Source: Cephalopachus bancanus
Lineage: Eukaryota; Chordata; Mammalia; Primates; Tarsiidae
Length of the DNA: 64,000 bases
NCBI GenBank assembly: GCA_027257055.1
Contig: JAPVLO010000153.1
Span: 7,750,001 to 7,814,000 of the forward strand
Reading direction: 5' to 3'
Made by a program: the position numbers and the translations under genes. Below are positions 45,785-56,360 of this stretch, piece by piece. Numbering within the stretch: the first letter of the stretch is position 1; each line of letters opens with the position of its first letter. The notes beneath the pieces were generated by a model that worked only from the letters and a program-made list of their open reading frames with translations, was not told the DNA's origin and searched no databases.

Positions 45785-46073
45785 TTTTTTTTTGAGCTGG
45801 AGTCTCACTCTGTCACCCAGACTGGAGTGCAGTGGCCGCTCTCGGCCACTGCAGCCTCAACTTGCTGGGCTCCGGCGATCCTTCCACCTCCGCCTTCCAA
45901 GTAGCTGGAACTATAAGCAAGTACTACCATGCCTGGCTAATTTTTTGATTTATTGTAGAGATGAGGTTTCACCAAGTTGCCTAGGTGAGTCTCGAACCCG
46001 CGGGCTCGGGCAATCCACTCACCTTAGCCTCCCAAGGCACAGGATTACAGGATGAGCCACCGAGCCCGGCTGA
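45785..46073 (-). mobile_element. Alu, lineage-specific type
   Basis: Full-length antisense, with target-site duplication GTTTCATTTCTT at 45773-45784 and 46074-46085. It carries 'AGTCTCGAACCCGCGGGCTC' at the B box. Confidence 0.96.
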
Positions 46074-46085
46074 GTTTCATTTCTT

Positions 46086-46412
46086 AATGATTTCATTATT
46101 CTTAGTAGGTGGGGAGTCCAGAATTTAAAGACATCAAAAATGTTTAATCATAGTCAGAATCCTGCTTACTAAAATTCAGTAAGCATCTTTTTAAAATTTG
46201 ATTACCGAACCTACAAAGATATAATAATCAGATGACTAATTAATGTGCATTTTTTTCACACTGTTCATATAATTATCATAAATTTCCATCCTGGTCAAAA
46301 TTTTATACCTGTTAAAAGGTGTTATCTAAAACTTATATTCATTCTACTTAATGTGGACTTCAGCTATTAAAGGTTTTCCTAGTATATTCTGGCTTAGAGT
46401 CAGAAAATTTTT
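46086..46412. other. unassigned AT-rich DNA
   Basis: Nothing assignable. Confidence 0.45.
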
Positions 46413-46590
46413 CTGTAAAGATTCAGATGTAAATAGTTGTAAGCTTTGTGGGCCATACAGCCTTTATCACAGTTACTTGACTCTGCTGTGTCATGCAAAA
46501 GCAACCATAGACAATGCATAAGTAAATGAGTGTGGCTGTGTTCCAATAAAACTTTATTAATAGAAACAGCAGGCCAGATTTGACTTGTAT
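46413..46590 (+). mobile_element. non-autonomous DNA transposon (hAT-type)
   Basis: 'TTTTTCTGTAAAGATTCAGA', 'TAAGCTTTGTGGGCCATACA', 'GCAACCATAGACAATGCATA', 'GGCTGTGTTCCAATAAAACT' and 'AGGCCAGATTTGACTTGTA' are the words of a common eutherian MER element. Family name not assigned. Confidence 0.8.
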
Positions 46591-47854
46591 GCTATCCTAA
46601 ACTTCCTTAATGCCAAGTATTTTCTGCTGTCACAATACAGACTGATTTATCCCAAATTCTGTTTAACATATTAATATTTTAGTCAATATTCCATTAAGTC
46701 CTAATAAATCTGTTGTCATACATGAATTTACCTGAACATTTGTTTAATCTGTTGATGTTTAGCCAGTGTTACTACTACATCATGAATCTGTCTTCAAGTC
46801 ATATATAAATTTTTTAAAACCTTTGTTTACTCTTATCATATTTGCAGTCAATAACAAACACACCTTGAGTGGCAAGTATCGTGAGTTAACTATCTGTTGA
46901 GCAATATAGCAGATCCTCTTCCTCTTTCTTAACTCCAATACAAGGGATTTTACATAATTATAGCATGAGGAAACAAGTCGATTTATCCTATTTCTGTCTT
47001 GATATTAACCATATCTTATTATAGTTTTTCCCTTTGCATACAGAATAGTTCAAATTTTCGTGATTTGTACTTAAACAACCCCCACTCCCTCATCTCCTTG
47101 ATCATTTTATGCCTCCATCACTGAGTCTCTTCAGACTCTGTGAGTCCTTGAAGTGTAGTGACTAGACTGGAACACAGCGTTCCAGGTTGGTCACATCATC
47201 TCTTCATAATGATGCCCTGTTGTATCTTTTGACTGTGGCAAGCAATCAACAGAGTCAAAAGTGTGAAAGTGGGGAAGAAATCGCAAATGCTCAGAGGATT
47301 TTGGGGAGAGCAAAATGAACTGCATGAAAAAATATATATATACTGACTCTTGTAAAATGCTGTAAGCTGGCTACAAAAGCATTCCATAATTCCTTTATAC
47401 CTTGGCTGTAATGACATTTAGGCTTTCTGTGGTCTTGAAAAAGTAAGAACAATACTAACATCCTGCTTTGCCTAGGAATAAACCTGCAGTGACTTAGATA
47501 GAGTCAAGATGGCTAATTAGAGTTTAGCTCTGATGAATACCAACCATGCAAAGAGTTTGCACAGACCAAATTCTTTCTGTGGGATGAGAAAATCTTGGCC
47601 ATGATTTAACGTATTAGGCTAAATACCTCTGGACTGAACTTTGCTGTCAAGACAGGATTATATTTCTAATTAAAAAGATCTTCCCTTATATTGAATTTTC
47701 TCCTACACCCTCCTGACCCAATGGGAAAAGTTAACCTGAATTTACTAAGATCAGTTATAGAAGGAACTGTATTGTCATTGAAAGTCCTGTGCAAATTAAA
47801 ATATACCATAATCATCTTTGGGAATGCTTCTGCATCATTCATAAAACAAACATC
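46591..47854. other. unassigned DNA
   Basis: AT-rich in its first part. A minus frame at 47196-47417 and others are chance-like. Nothing assignable. Confidence 0.45.
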
Positions 47855-48690
47855 TTTCAAACCCTAAGACATTGTGCTGGATGTCAGGGAAATAACAGTA
47901 AGTTGAGGGGTCTCTGCCTACACAGAGCTTATAATATAGTGAGGGAGCAGATGTCAATCAAATCCAAGTACATTTATAAGTACGGTAAGAACAACAAAGG
48001 AAAGATACATTATTCTGTAAGAGAACAGCCCTGAGAAAGTGATTGATTTAAGATCAAAATGGGAAGAATTTTCTCAGTAAAAGAACAGCATATGCAAAGG
48101 CACTGAGGCAGGAGGAAGTGTGCCAATATGGAGGAATGGAAGTAACACAGTATGGCTGATCTTACTTGAACCAAATGAGAAGCTGGAGCATGAGAGAGAG
48201 GCCGAGCCACACAGGATCCCAAGAGCAATAAGAAGCCATTGGGATGTTGGAAGTTGAGGGATAGCATGATCTGGTTAGTATTTTTTCTTTTCTTTTGTCT
48301 TTTCTTTTTTTTTTCCCCCTTGAGTTGGAGTCTCACTCTACCACCCAGGCTGGAATGCAGTGGCACGCTGCTCACAGCCACCACAGCCTCAACCTACTGG
48401 TCTCAGGCAATCCTTCCACCTCAGCCTTCCAAGTAGCTGGAACTACAGGTGCAGGCCACTACACTCAGCTAATTTTTCAGTTTATTGTAGAGATGAAGTC
48501 TTGCCAAGTTGCCTGGGCTGTTCTCGATAGTATTTTTTCAAAGAATCACTCAGGCTACTCTTTGGAGAATATTGTGGAAGGCAAGAGTAGATGACTGTAG
48601 ACTTGCACGGAGGCTAAGGCAGTTGGCAAGAAAGATCAGCAACAAAGATAACTTACCTAGTGTGCTTTTATCATTATAGACTACAATGTG
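47855..48690 (-). mobile_element. long L2, split by Alu
   Basis: 'CATTGTGCTGGATGTCAGGG', 'CACAGAGCTTATAATATAGT', 'GCATATGCAAAGGCACTGAG', 'CAATAAGAAGCCATTGGGAT' and 'GGGATAGCATGATCTGGTTA', then after the Alu 'AGAATCACTCAGGCTACTCT', follow antisense L2. Confidence 0.87.
48288..48527 (-). mobile_element. Alu, 5'-truncated, in L2
   Basis: Antisense copy lacking about the first 45 bases of its 5' end. The target-site duplication TAGTATTTTTTC is at 48276-48287 and 48528-48539. Its words ('CACCCAGGCTGGAATGCAG', 'GCCTGGGCTGTTCTCGA') are closer to ordinary old Alu than to the hairpin type. Confidence 0.93.
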
Positions 48691-49339
48691 GCCCAAGCCC
48701 ATGTAACGTCACACAGGAGACATGTTTTTCTTCTGGAACATGTGGAAATGTATGTTGTGCCACACAGCTTGATTGACACTTCCTGGTGAATGTTAACCCT
48801 TTGGGGTCTCTGGCATGTACTTCAGAGGATGAGAAAAAAAGGGCTTAATTAACCACTGTTTCAGAACTCAACAGACATAATTTTCCTTAACATCTACTTG
48901 GTATTCAATCTCTATGAATTATTTCCAATAATAAGCCAGTAGTTAGCTGGCTAGCTGGCTTATTCTCCAAGACTGCTCAACTCTAAACAGTAGGTTTTAA
49001 GTATTCTGGATTTTGAAGGTTTGAGGGTTTTTTTTGTTTTTTTTTACTACATCTCTACTCATTTTGTCCCAGAAAAAGAATGTTTAGTTTTTTTCTTCAC
49101 CAGTGAAATCTAAAAAAAATTTTTTTTATTCAGTACTTTAACAAGGTGAAAGTAATTTCATGTAGGAATATAAATACCAACTGTCCAGCATATTATGGGG
49201 TGGGTTCCTGAAGTTGATGAAAGGTTTAAAAAAAAAAAATTCTTATACAGGCTTAAAATTTTTATAGCTTATTTCTGGCATTTTAGAATGGTAATTTTAA
49301 AAATTGGTTTCACCCATAATCTCATCATCCAGGGGGGAA
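48691..49339. other. unassigned AT-rich DNA
   Basis: Several A/T runs, no nameable element. Confidence 0.45.
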
Positions 49340-49355
49340 AAATATATATATATAT

Positions 49356-49391
<36 letters not shown>
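49340..49391 (+). repeat. (TA)n microsatellite
   Basis: About 50 bases of almost pure TA, interrupted by ACACA. Confidence 0.95.
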
Positions 49392-49459
49392 TATAAATTT
49401 TTTCTCTCTCACTTAATAAAATCAGGAGTATATTATATACATATTTTCAAACTCTTTTT

Positions 49460-49690
49460 AAAATTTTTAATTCAGAAGGCACATGTTTATTCAGGGGGCA
49501 CAGGTTTATTACAAAGATATACTGCATAACGGTGAGGTTTGGGTTTCTATTGAACCCATCACCTAAATAGTAAGCGGGTACCCTGTAGGTAGTTTTCAAA
49601 CCTTGCCCATCTTCCTGCTGCTTTAAGGTTCCCCAGTGTCTGCTACCTTTATCTTTATGTCCCTGTGTACCAAGTGCCAAACACCCCTTC
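49460..49690 (-). mobile_element. older primate L1 3' end
   Basis: 'GGCACAGGTTTATTACAAAG', 'GTGAGGTTTGGGTTTCTATT', 'CATCACCTAAATAGTAAGCG', 'GGTACCCTGTAGGTAGTTTT' and 'CCCCAGTGTCTGCTACC' are the antisense L1PB/L1MA-type 3' UTR. It differs from the young L1 3' end of this genome. Confidence 0.82.
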
Positions 49691-49734
49691 TTAAACTTAA
49701 TAAATAGTAGCAATAAATAATTCCTGAAAACTTG

Positions 49735-49830
49735 TTTTTTAAGCTCATATAATATTCCATCATATGAAGGTACCAATTTTGTTAATTGGTAAATATACCA
49801 ATTTTGCTTTTAAAAAGTCATTTTTATTTT
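49735..49830 (-). mobile_element. L1 ORF2-end scrap
   Basis: 'CATATAATATTCCATCATAT' and 'GAAGGTACCAATTTTGTTAA' recall the antisense ORF2 C-terminus of old L1. Short and weak. Confidence 0.4.
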
Positions 49831-50062
49831 TTTGGTTACCAAGTACAATTCATTTTTTTATACATTTACCATCCTTCATCTTTCTTCTTTTATGAATTTC
49901 CTTTTATGTTAATTATCAAGATTTCTACTTGGCTCTGAATATTCTCCTAATTTTTAAAAAAGAAACTATATTTTAAGGCTATCAATCTATTTTCTATAAT
50001 ACTTGTTATAAATATTTTTCCAACTTGATATTGAACTTTTAATTCTATTTAAAGTATTTCTT

Positions 50063-50516
50063 TTTTTTTTTTTTTTTCTGACTCAAGGCCCATTTCTTTC
50101 TTTTTTTTTTTTTTTAGATGTGGTGTACAATTCAGGGTTAAGTATACAAATGTCCATTATGCAGGTACCTCTGTTGATGAGGTGTGCCCCACCTCCCCTG
50201 GCAATTTTTTTTTTTTTGAATTTTTTTTTTCCAGTTGGAGTCTCACTTGGTCTCCCAGACTGGAGTGCAGTGGCCACTCCTGGACACCGCAGCCTCGCCT
50301 GCTGGGCTCCGGCGATCCTTCCGCCTCAGCCTTCCAAGTAGCCGGAATTACAGGCATGCGCTACCACGCCCGGCTGATTTTTTGATTTATTGTAGAGATG
50401 AGGTCTCGCTGCCTAGGCGGGTCTCGAACCTGCGGGCTCAGGCAATCCACTCACCTCAGCCTCCCAAAGGCGGGGGATTACAGGCTGAGACACCGAGCCC
50501 GGCTGGCAATTTTTTT
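50063..50516 (-). mobile_element. truncated L1 with probable 3' transduction, carrying a nested Alu
   Basis: The target-site duplication AAGTATTTCTT is at 50052-50062 and 50517-50527. From right to left on the minus strand there is a short L1 3' UTR (body 50116-50199), an A-tract (50101-50115), 23 non-L1 bases (50078-50100), then a second A-tract (50063-50077). Two poly(A) tracts around a unique piece is the layout of a 3' transduction. The Alu at 50211-50504 later inserted into it. Confidence 0.8.
50211..50504 (-). mobile_element. Alu nested in L1
   Basis: Full-length antisense, with target-site duplication GGCAATTTTTT at 50200-50210 and 50505-50515. It carries GGCGGGTCTCGAACCTGC at the B box, so it is the lineage-specific type. 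Confidence 0.95.
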
Positions 50517-50619
50517 AAGTATTTCTTGACAAACACATTTATAAAATTTTGTGACTGGAAATTTATTCATTTTTTTCTGTGTGATTACTTTTTAGCTATT
50601 GACTTAGCGTGTACATACT

Positions 50620-50933
50620 GAATGTTTTGTGTTAGGCACTAAATGAAATACTTGAGGTAAAATAAAACACAAAGCAGAGATAATTTTGCTTTCTCAGAGC
50701 TTACAGTTTAATGAGGGAAGTAGGCAAACAAACCAGGCTAATAAAAAATAGTACATTATAAGCTATGTAAAGGAAAGTACAGGTGGTGTGAGGTGCCTGG
50801 TCTGGATTTATGGAGGCTTCTGAAGCCTTCCCCAGGTGAAAACGAAGAGACATGGCCATGTGAATTTTGGCAGGGGAAACTATGTGCAAGGGTCCTTGTT
50901 CAGTGACCTAAATGAATATAGAGTGTGTGTGTA

Positions 50934-51019
<86 letters not shown>

Positions 51020-51115
51020 GCACAACACTGATCTAGTATGAGCCAAAAACCATTTGGGAGGCTGCAGCAGTCCAGGAGAGAGATGATGATGGGCAAGAAA
51101 TGTCTTAAATAACTC
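50620..51115 (-). mobile_element. L2 interrupted by a microsatellite
   Basis: 'TTTTGTGTTAGGCACTAAAT', 'TCTCAGAGCTTACAGTTTAA', 'CTTCCCCAGGTGAAAACGAA' at left and 'GGCTGCAGCAGTCCAGGAGA', 'GAGATGATGATGG' at right are antisense L2. The compound repeat at 50922-51019 sits between. Confidence 0.82.
50922..51019 (+). repeat. compound (TG)n-(GA)n microsatellite
   Basis: (TG)n from about 50922 to 50951, then (GA)n to 51019 with three GGGA interruptions near 50979-50996. Ser-Leu runs in minus-strand frames are artefacts. Confidence 0.97.
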
Positions 51116-51394
51116 ATCCTTTTCACTAGACAAGTTGTGTTTCAGTGTATATTAAGTTTTCATTCATAACATGTTGACTATTCCAGAATAACCTGTTTAG
51201 TTTTATTGATATATCAGTATTTGAGCCAGCACCACACTGGTTTTGAATTTTATAATACATTTAAACTGCAAGACATGTATCATCTCATCACTTTTTATTT
51301 TTAGAATTGATTTATCTACTCTTGCCAATGTTTTCTCCCAACTCTAAAATAGTTTTGAAAGTTAGGAAAGTATACATGTGTATGCGTGTGCATG

Positions 51395-51434
<40 letters not shown>
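51395..51434 (+). repeat. (CA)n microsatellite
   Basis: About 20 CA units, flanked by GTATA on both sides; preceded by an imperfect (TG)n. Confidence 0.97.
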
Positions 51435-51437
<3 letters not shown>

Positions 51438-51698
51438 ATACACACACAAATCTTCCACTGGTAATTTGATTGGAAATGTCTTAAACCAGAAGAACTGATT
51501 ATTTCTCATATTGAGTCAGCCCATCAAGAATGATTGAGTAAAAAGTCAAGTTGAAATAAACATGAGATATTGAATGGCATTTTAAAAAAAGAATCATTGG
51601 ACATCTCCTCCCTTATCTGAATCTTCTTTTATATATATTTTTAACTTCATTGTTTTATTCATCTAGGTCCTACATTTTTCTTGTTGGGGCAATTTTTT

Positions 51699-51779
51699 AT
51701 TTTTTTAGAAAGCAGGATTTATTGAGAGGACAGAAAATCTCCCACAGTGGGGTGGGAGGGGACCCGAGGAGGTTGCCCA
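51699..51779 (-). pseudogene. 73-bp retrocopy of an mRNA 3' tail
   Basis: The target-site duplication GGGCAAT(T/C)TTTTT is at 51687-51698 and 51780-51792. On the minus strand the insert reads from a GC-rich piece through CCACTGTGGGAGATTTTCTG to TCTCAATAAATCCTGCTTTC, then A-rich (T-run 51693-51706). AATAAA lies about 12 bases before the tail, the spacing of a genuine polyadenylation site. The parent transcript is not recognised; it could be cellular or LTR-derived. Confidence 0.72.
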
Positions 51780-52180
51780 GGGCAATCTTTTTGTCATTTG
51801 AGTTTTTCATTATGAACAAATCTCTTTTTCATATTTTTTCTCTGGTATTACTGAACTATAGGATAAATATTAATGAGTGTATATTTACTTTCTAGCTAAT
51901 TTATTTGATTGATTATAATTAATTATGTTTTTAGCTAATTATAAAAGCTCACAATCACGATATCTGTAAATAATGATAATTTTTCTCCTTCCAATAATTG
52001 CATCTAATTTTTATTTGATGTCTGACTGCATTGATCATAACTTCTAATGTTAAACAATAATAACAATAGTGAGCATCTTGTCTTAATACCAGTTTTCAGA
52101 AGAATGCCTCTTGTGTAACATTTTTCTTAACATTTTTCTATGTTTTGTGGAAGCTAATAAAATAAGCTTAGAAAATGCTA

Positions 52181-52899
52181 CAAATAAAATCCTCTCTCCC
52201 AGGGATTTATAATTCATATTAATATATTAAGCATCTGAGATCTGTCATAAAACAAGTTCAACTGCGTTTAGTCCAGCATTTCTAAAATGTATTTGACCAC
52301 AGAAGTATTTTTCTCTTACTTCGAAATTTACATCAGTTATGACCGTCAAAATTGTTATTTTTATTTTCTTTTCATTTTTTTGAAAAATAATTTTCCACTT
52401 TATTTTTTTAATTTATCTTTTGCCACATGGACTATTGTTTGGATTTATTTTTAATTTTTTTCAATAATTTAGGAGATAGTCATCCTTCTTTTTATTTCTA
52501 TAAGTGTTTATACCTAAGGTTTCCAAAACATTTCTACCCATATTTTATACTTACCAAAGTAAAAGATATGATGATACATGTCTCCAGTCAGCTTCAGAAT
52601 GAAATGGTATCTGAATAACCCCATCAAATTTGAGAAATTAAATCCATTTTTCTTCTAACCCATTTCTTAGTAACTGTAAGAATAACTGAACATTTTTAAT
52701 CAAGTTATTGTCAGTAAATTTTTTATATTACATGACTTCTCTTCTGTAAATTATTTGATCTCTTCAATAATATCATTATTTTGCAATACATTCCTGGGCA
52801 GTCCTATCGTTATCTGGTTTCTGTGTCCATAACTATTGTCTTGTTATATCACAAACTTCTTATTTTTTGCTTCTTGATTTTAATGTCTCAGGCAGCTAA
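52181..52899. other. AT-rich DNA, perhaps decayed L1M
   Basis: Very AT-rich; no secure assignment. It lies between two L1M pieces of the same orientation. Confidence 0.35.
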
Positions 52900-54090
52900 A
52901 AGATATAATCAAGAACAACCCTAAGTAGAGCAAGTGGGTCATATATTTTTTTAAGCCCTTGATTAGTTTAGGAAGATTTTTTACTGACTTTAGACATACA
53001 GAATGATTTGTCTGGGTATAAAGTTCTTGTCTTGCCATCTTTTTTGTCTTTTGATTTCATCATGTGGTGGAAAAATCTAAGATTATCCACAGTTATGCTA
53101 TTTAGTAACCTGTTTATCACCCAGAATGTTTATAATTTTTACTTTTCACTTATAATTCAAATATTTTGTCATGCTATATCTGAATGTGAGCTCTTTTTAC
53201 TTATTTTGCATAGTGCTTGCCGAATCATTTCAGTAATAGAAGATTTCAGACTCACATCTTCGATTACCAGAGTTTTCATTTTTAATATCTTTCAAATTTT
53301 TGTATATTTTTATTACAATTTCTTTATCCTCTTTTTTAACATATGTTTTTGAAATCTGAATACTTTTTATAGATATATAATTTACATCTAATGAAACACA
53401 TAGACCACAAGTATATAGTTTGATTAGTTTTACCAAATGCATATATTTGCATAACTCATATACCTATCAAGATATAGAACATTTCCATCACTCCAGAAAA
53501 TTTCCTCATTCCTCTTCCCAGGAATCCCACTCCCAGAAGCAACCACTGATCTGATTTCTACCACCCTAGATTAGTTTTGCCTATTCTGAAAATTATATAA
53601 AAGGAATAATACAATATTATATATTAGGCTTCTTTCTCATGCATTTTGAGATTTGTCCGTGTTGTTGTTTGTATCAGTGGTTAATTTCATTTATTCCAGA
53701 GTACTATTCTATTATATAAATATGCCATAATTTGTTTATAAGTTCTCCTGTTTGTGACTACCTGGGATGTTTCTAGTTCAAGGCTAGTATGAATAGAGCT
53801 TCTATTAACATTCTTGTTAAGTTTTTTTTATGGACATATTTTTTTATTTTCCTTGGCTAATTATGTAGGAGAGGAATTTTGGAGACAAAGGAAAGGCAAA
53901 TGTTTAACTCTAAGATACTGCATGCAATTTTCCAAAGTGGTTATACCATTTTATACTCCTACTGGCAATTTTTGAGAGGTTCAGTGACTCCATACCCTTG
54001 GCAAAATGTGGTGTTGTCACTCTTTCATTTTAGCTGTCTCAGTGGGTAGGCAGTGCTATTTTATTGTGATTTTATTATCTCTTTTTCATG
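52900..54090 (-). mobile_element. L1M4/L1M5-type 3' end
   Basis: 'TTTGTCTGGGTATAAAGTTC' (53008) is a typical L1M4 antisense word. From 53365, 'TATATAATTTACATCTAATG', 'AAGATATAGAACATTTCCAT', 'GCAACCACTGATCTGATTTC', 'TAGATTAGTTTTGCCTATTC', 'CCGTGTTGTTGTTTGTATCA' and 'TTTTCCAAAGTGGTTATACC' follow the antisense L1M 3' end in order. Confidence 0.87.
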
Positions 54091-55113
54091 AGTACAAATA
54101 AGTACCAATTTGATTCTGTTCCCCATTTTATTTATTTGCCATGTTTCATCCCACTTATTTCTTTTAGGGTGTATAATGTAAGGCAACTATACTTTAAGAA
54201 GTGACTGATTCAGTTTCCTATAGTGTCAATTTTGCCTCTTATTGCATTCAGTGGACAAATTAATACTATTATTTTATTCTTGACTTCTCTACAATCCCTC
54301 CTTATCTCGTCCAGCCCCCTTTTTCTCCCTTACTTCTATCTCATAATGCCTACCTGCTCTTTTCCACAGCATGAGATGAAAAATAGTTTTCTAAAATTGT
54401 CTTTGAGATGATGCTTTAGTTCCCTTGTTAGGCAATTTTTCCACTATCTAAGCTATTTATTTTTTTATGCTTACTCATCCAGGAAAGAAAATCAATCTAC
54501 TTAGAACCAATATTTGTGAACACTCAGCATGTGCAATGTGTTCTTAAACCTGCTCAATGTGTACTAGGCTGTACGTTTTCTGGTCTACAGCTGAAGGGCA
54601 GAATGACATGTTCTAGTTCAATATCAGCTTCTAACAGGAATGCAACTGGTTGTCCTTTTCTGCATTGAGATTGGATCGTCTCTTTTCCACTGCCTATTTT
54701 CCTGCAGGTAAAATAGAAAACACAAAAAAATCATCTTTGGTATGCTCAGATTTTGGGACTCTCTCTTTTCCCAATCCCATCCACCCCCAGCCCTCCTCCC
54801 CACCACATCATCTTACTTGCTGGATGTGTGTTCAGTGCACCACTGCCCAATCTTCTGGCATCCAAATTCATCGCTTTCTGAGGGCTGTAGGAGGGATGCT
54901 CTGTTGAGTCAAAGATTACTGTATTTAGCAGAGGGACAGTTGTACTGTATTCAGGAGAGGAATGAATTGTCTCTTACTTTCTTTGAAGGAGACAATAGTT
55001 TGACTTTATTTCTAACATCAAATAACATGCTGGTTAATAATTGTAATTCTCAATGCAGTGCCATATGTTAATTGTGATATGGCTTCCAAGTTTTGGTATT
55101 GTCCAGAATTTTC
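54091..55113. other. unassigned DNA
   Basis: No repeat named. Overlapping plus frames at 54650-54907 and 54742-55071 have no recognisable domain. Confidence 0.4.
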
Positions 55114-55440
55114 CTTCTTCCTCCGTCTCCACCTCACGTCTTTTAATGTAGTTAAAAATAGAGATTTATTTTCAGAAATCTAATAAACTTCTTCTTAAGT
55201 CTTTTCCAGTTTTAAGAGTCCAGTCCAAGAGTAAGGCAACAAAGTTCAATTCTGATCTTTTCTTTTGAGAGAAAATTTCACATTCCACATATTTTTTCCA
55301 TGAATCTTCACAACATTCTTCACTTAACCAAGTCCAAGTTTGTATGAACAAATAACATGTTTCTCTATTTTACATACATAAAAAAATTAAACACATAATG
55401 ATCTCTTTAGCAGTCTTAAACATTTTGAAATACTCTCTCA
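55114..55440 (+). repeat. diverged direct repeat, unit 1
   Basis: It aligns by eye with 56022-56360. Shared blocks are CTTCTTCCTC at the start, 'CCAAGAGTAAGGCAACAAAG', 'CTTTTGAGAGAAAATTTCAC' and 'TGATCTCTTTAGCAGTC'. Spacing between matching blocks is 905-924 bases throughout. Identity is perhaps 65-70 percent in the best parts. Confidence 0.6.
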
Positions 55441-56021
55441 CCAAGAAAACACTTTAACAGATAACCAAATATCCTGGGGAAGAAGAGTGGCAGAAGCTAC
55501 TTAATCATATTTGTGTTACTTTCCTCAAAGGGTGATTAGGTATATGTCTCTAAAGATGTGGTGTTATCACCTCCAAGTAATACTTGAATTCGAAATTACT
55601 AATATTTATTGTCGCCTCATGATGTATCAGGTGCCTTACTAGAAAGTAGACATATAAAGATGTGCAAAACATGATGCTTTGCATTGGGTAATTTGTCTTT
55701 CTTCTTCTATTACCATTGTCATATGTAAGTCCAATCTTTAGAATTTTTAAAAAGTCTTTCATGTGACCTTAGTGAATTCAGCCTTTATAATTTGTGAGGA
55801 TTCTCCCATATTGTTTAAGAAATCTGATTCTCATACAAATGTATTTTTTCCTTATCTTATGCCCCTATGTTTATCAGTAAAGGCTTTGTTTCTGAAATTC
55901 AATTGCATTATTCAATTACATGTGGATAATAGGAATAACACTAAATAGCCCAGACACTAAAGCTGAATCTTCAGCACAGCTCTTGAGTCATACCTTCTGC
56001 TGCTTATGAAAAATCCCAAAG
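55441..56021. other. spacer between the direct repeats; L2-like piece
   Basis: 55590-55685 ('ACTAATATTTATTGTCGCC', 'TGATGTATCAGGTGCCTTAC') resembles the antisense L2 end. The rest is unassigned. Confidence 0.4.
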
Positions 56022-56360
56022 TCTTCTTCCTCAGGAAAGAGTCTCACCCTCATCATAAGATTCAATATATAACTGAACATCTTCTCATCTGAGTATACAC
56101 TATATACTCTCAGCACAGGATACTTCCAAACCCAAGAGTATGACAAGAAAGTTAAATTCTCACTTTCTTTTGAGAGAAAAGTTTCACATTTTTAGCCCTT
56201 GAAATACACAGTCCCTTGAGTACCATGACAATATTGCCCCATAAAACAATATTTTTTTAAAAAATATATGTCTCTCCCCCGGTGATTTTCCTCATCACCA
56301 CCAATAAAAATTAGAGGCATGTTGGTCTCTTTGGTGACTACTATGACCCTCAAAAAAGAA
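56022..56360 (+). repeat. diverged direct repeat, unit 2
   Basis: Partner of 55114-55440, with 'CCAAGAGTATGACAAGAAAG', 'CTTTTGAGAGAAAAGTTTCAC' and 'TGGTCTCTTTGGTGACTA'. It could be an old LTR pair, two copies of an unnamed repeat, or an ancient segmental duplication. Confidence 0.6.

Larger units (their letters stand above)
51160..52180 (-). mobile_element. L1M ORF2 segment with later insertions
   Basis: Antisense ORF2 words: 'TATTTGAGCCAGCACCACAC' (51220), 'GGTAATTTGATTGGAAATGT' (51460), 'CTAGGTCCTACATTTTTCTT' (51664), 'CACGATATCTGTAAATAATG' (51957), 'CTGACTGCATTGATCATAAC' (52022), 'AGTGAGCATCTTGTCTTAAT' (52069). Interrupted by a CA repeat and an 81-bp retro-insertion. Heavily decayed. Confidence 0.75.

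Noticed and set aside
50900..51133. Leu-Ser and Thr-His repeat proteins
   Set aside because: Translation of a dinucleotide microsatellite.
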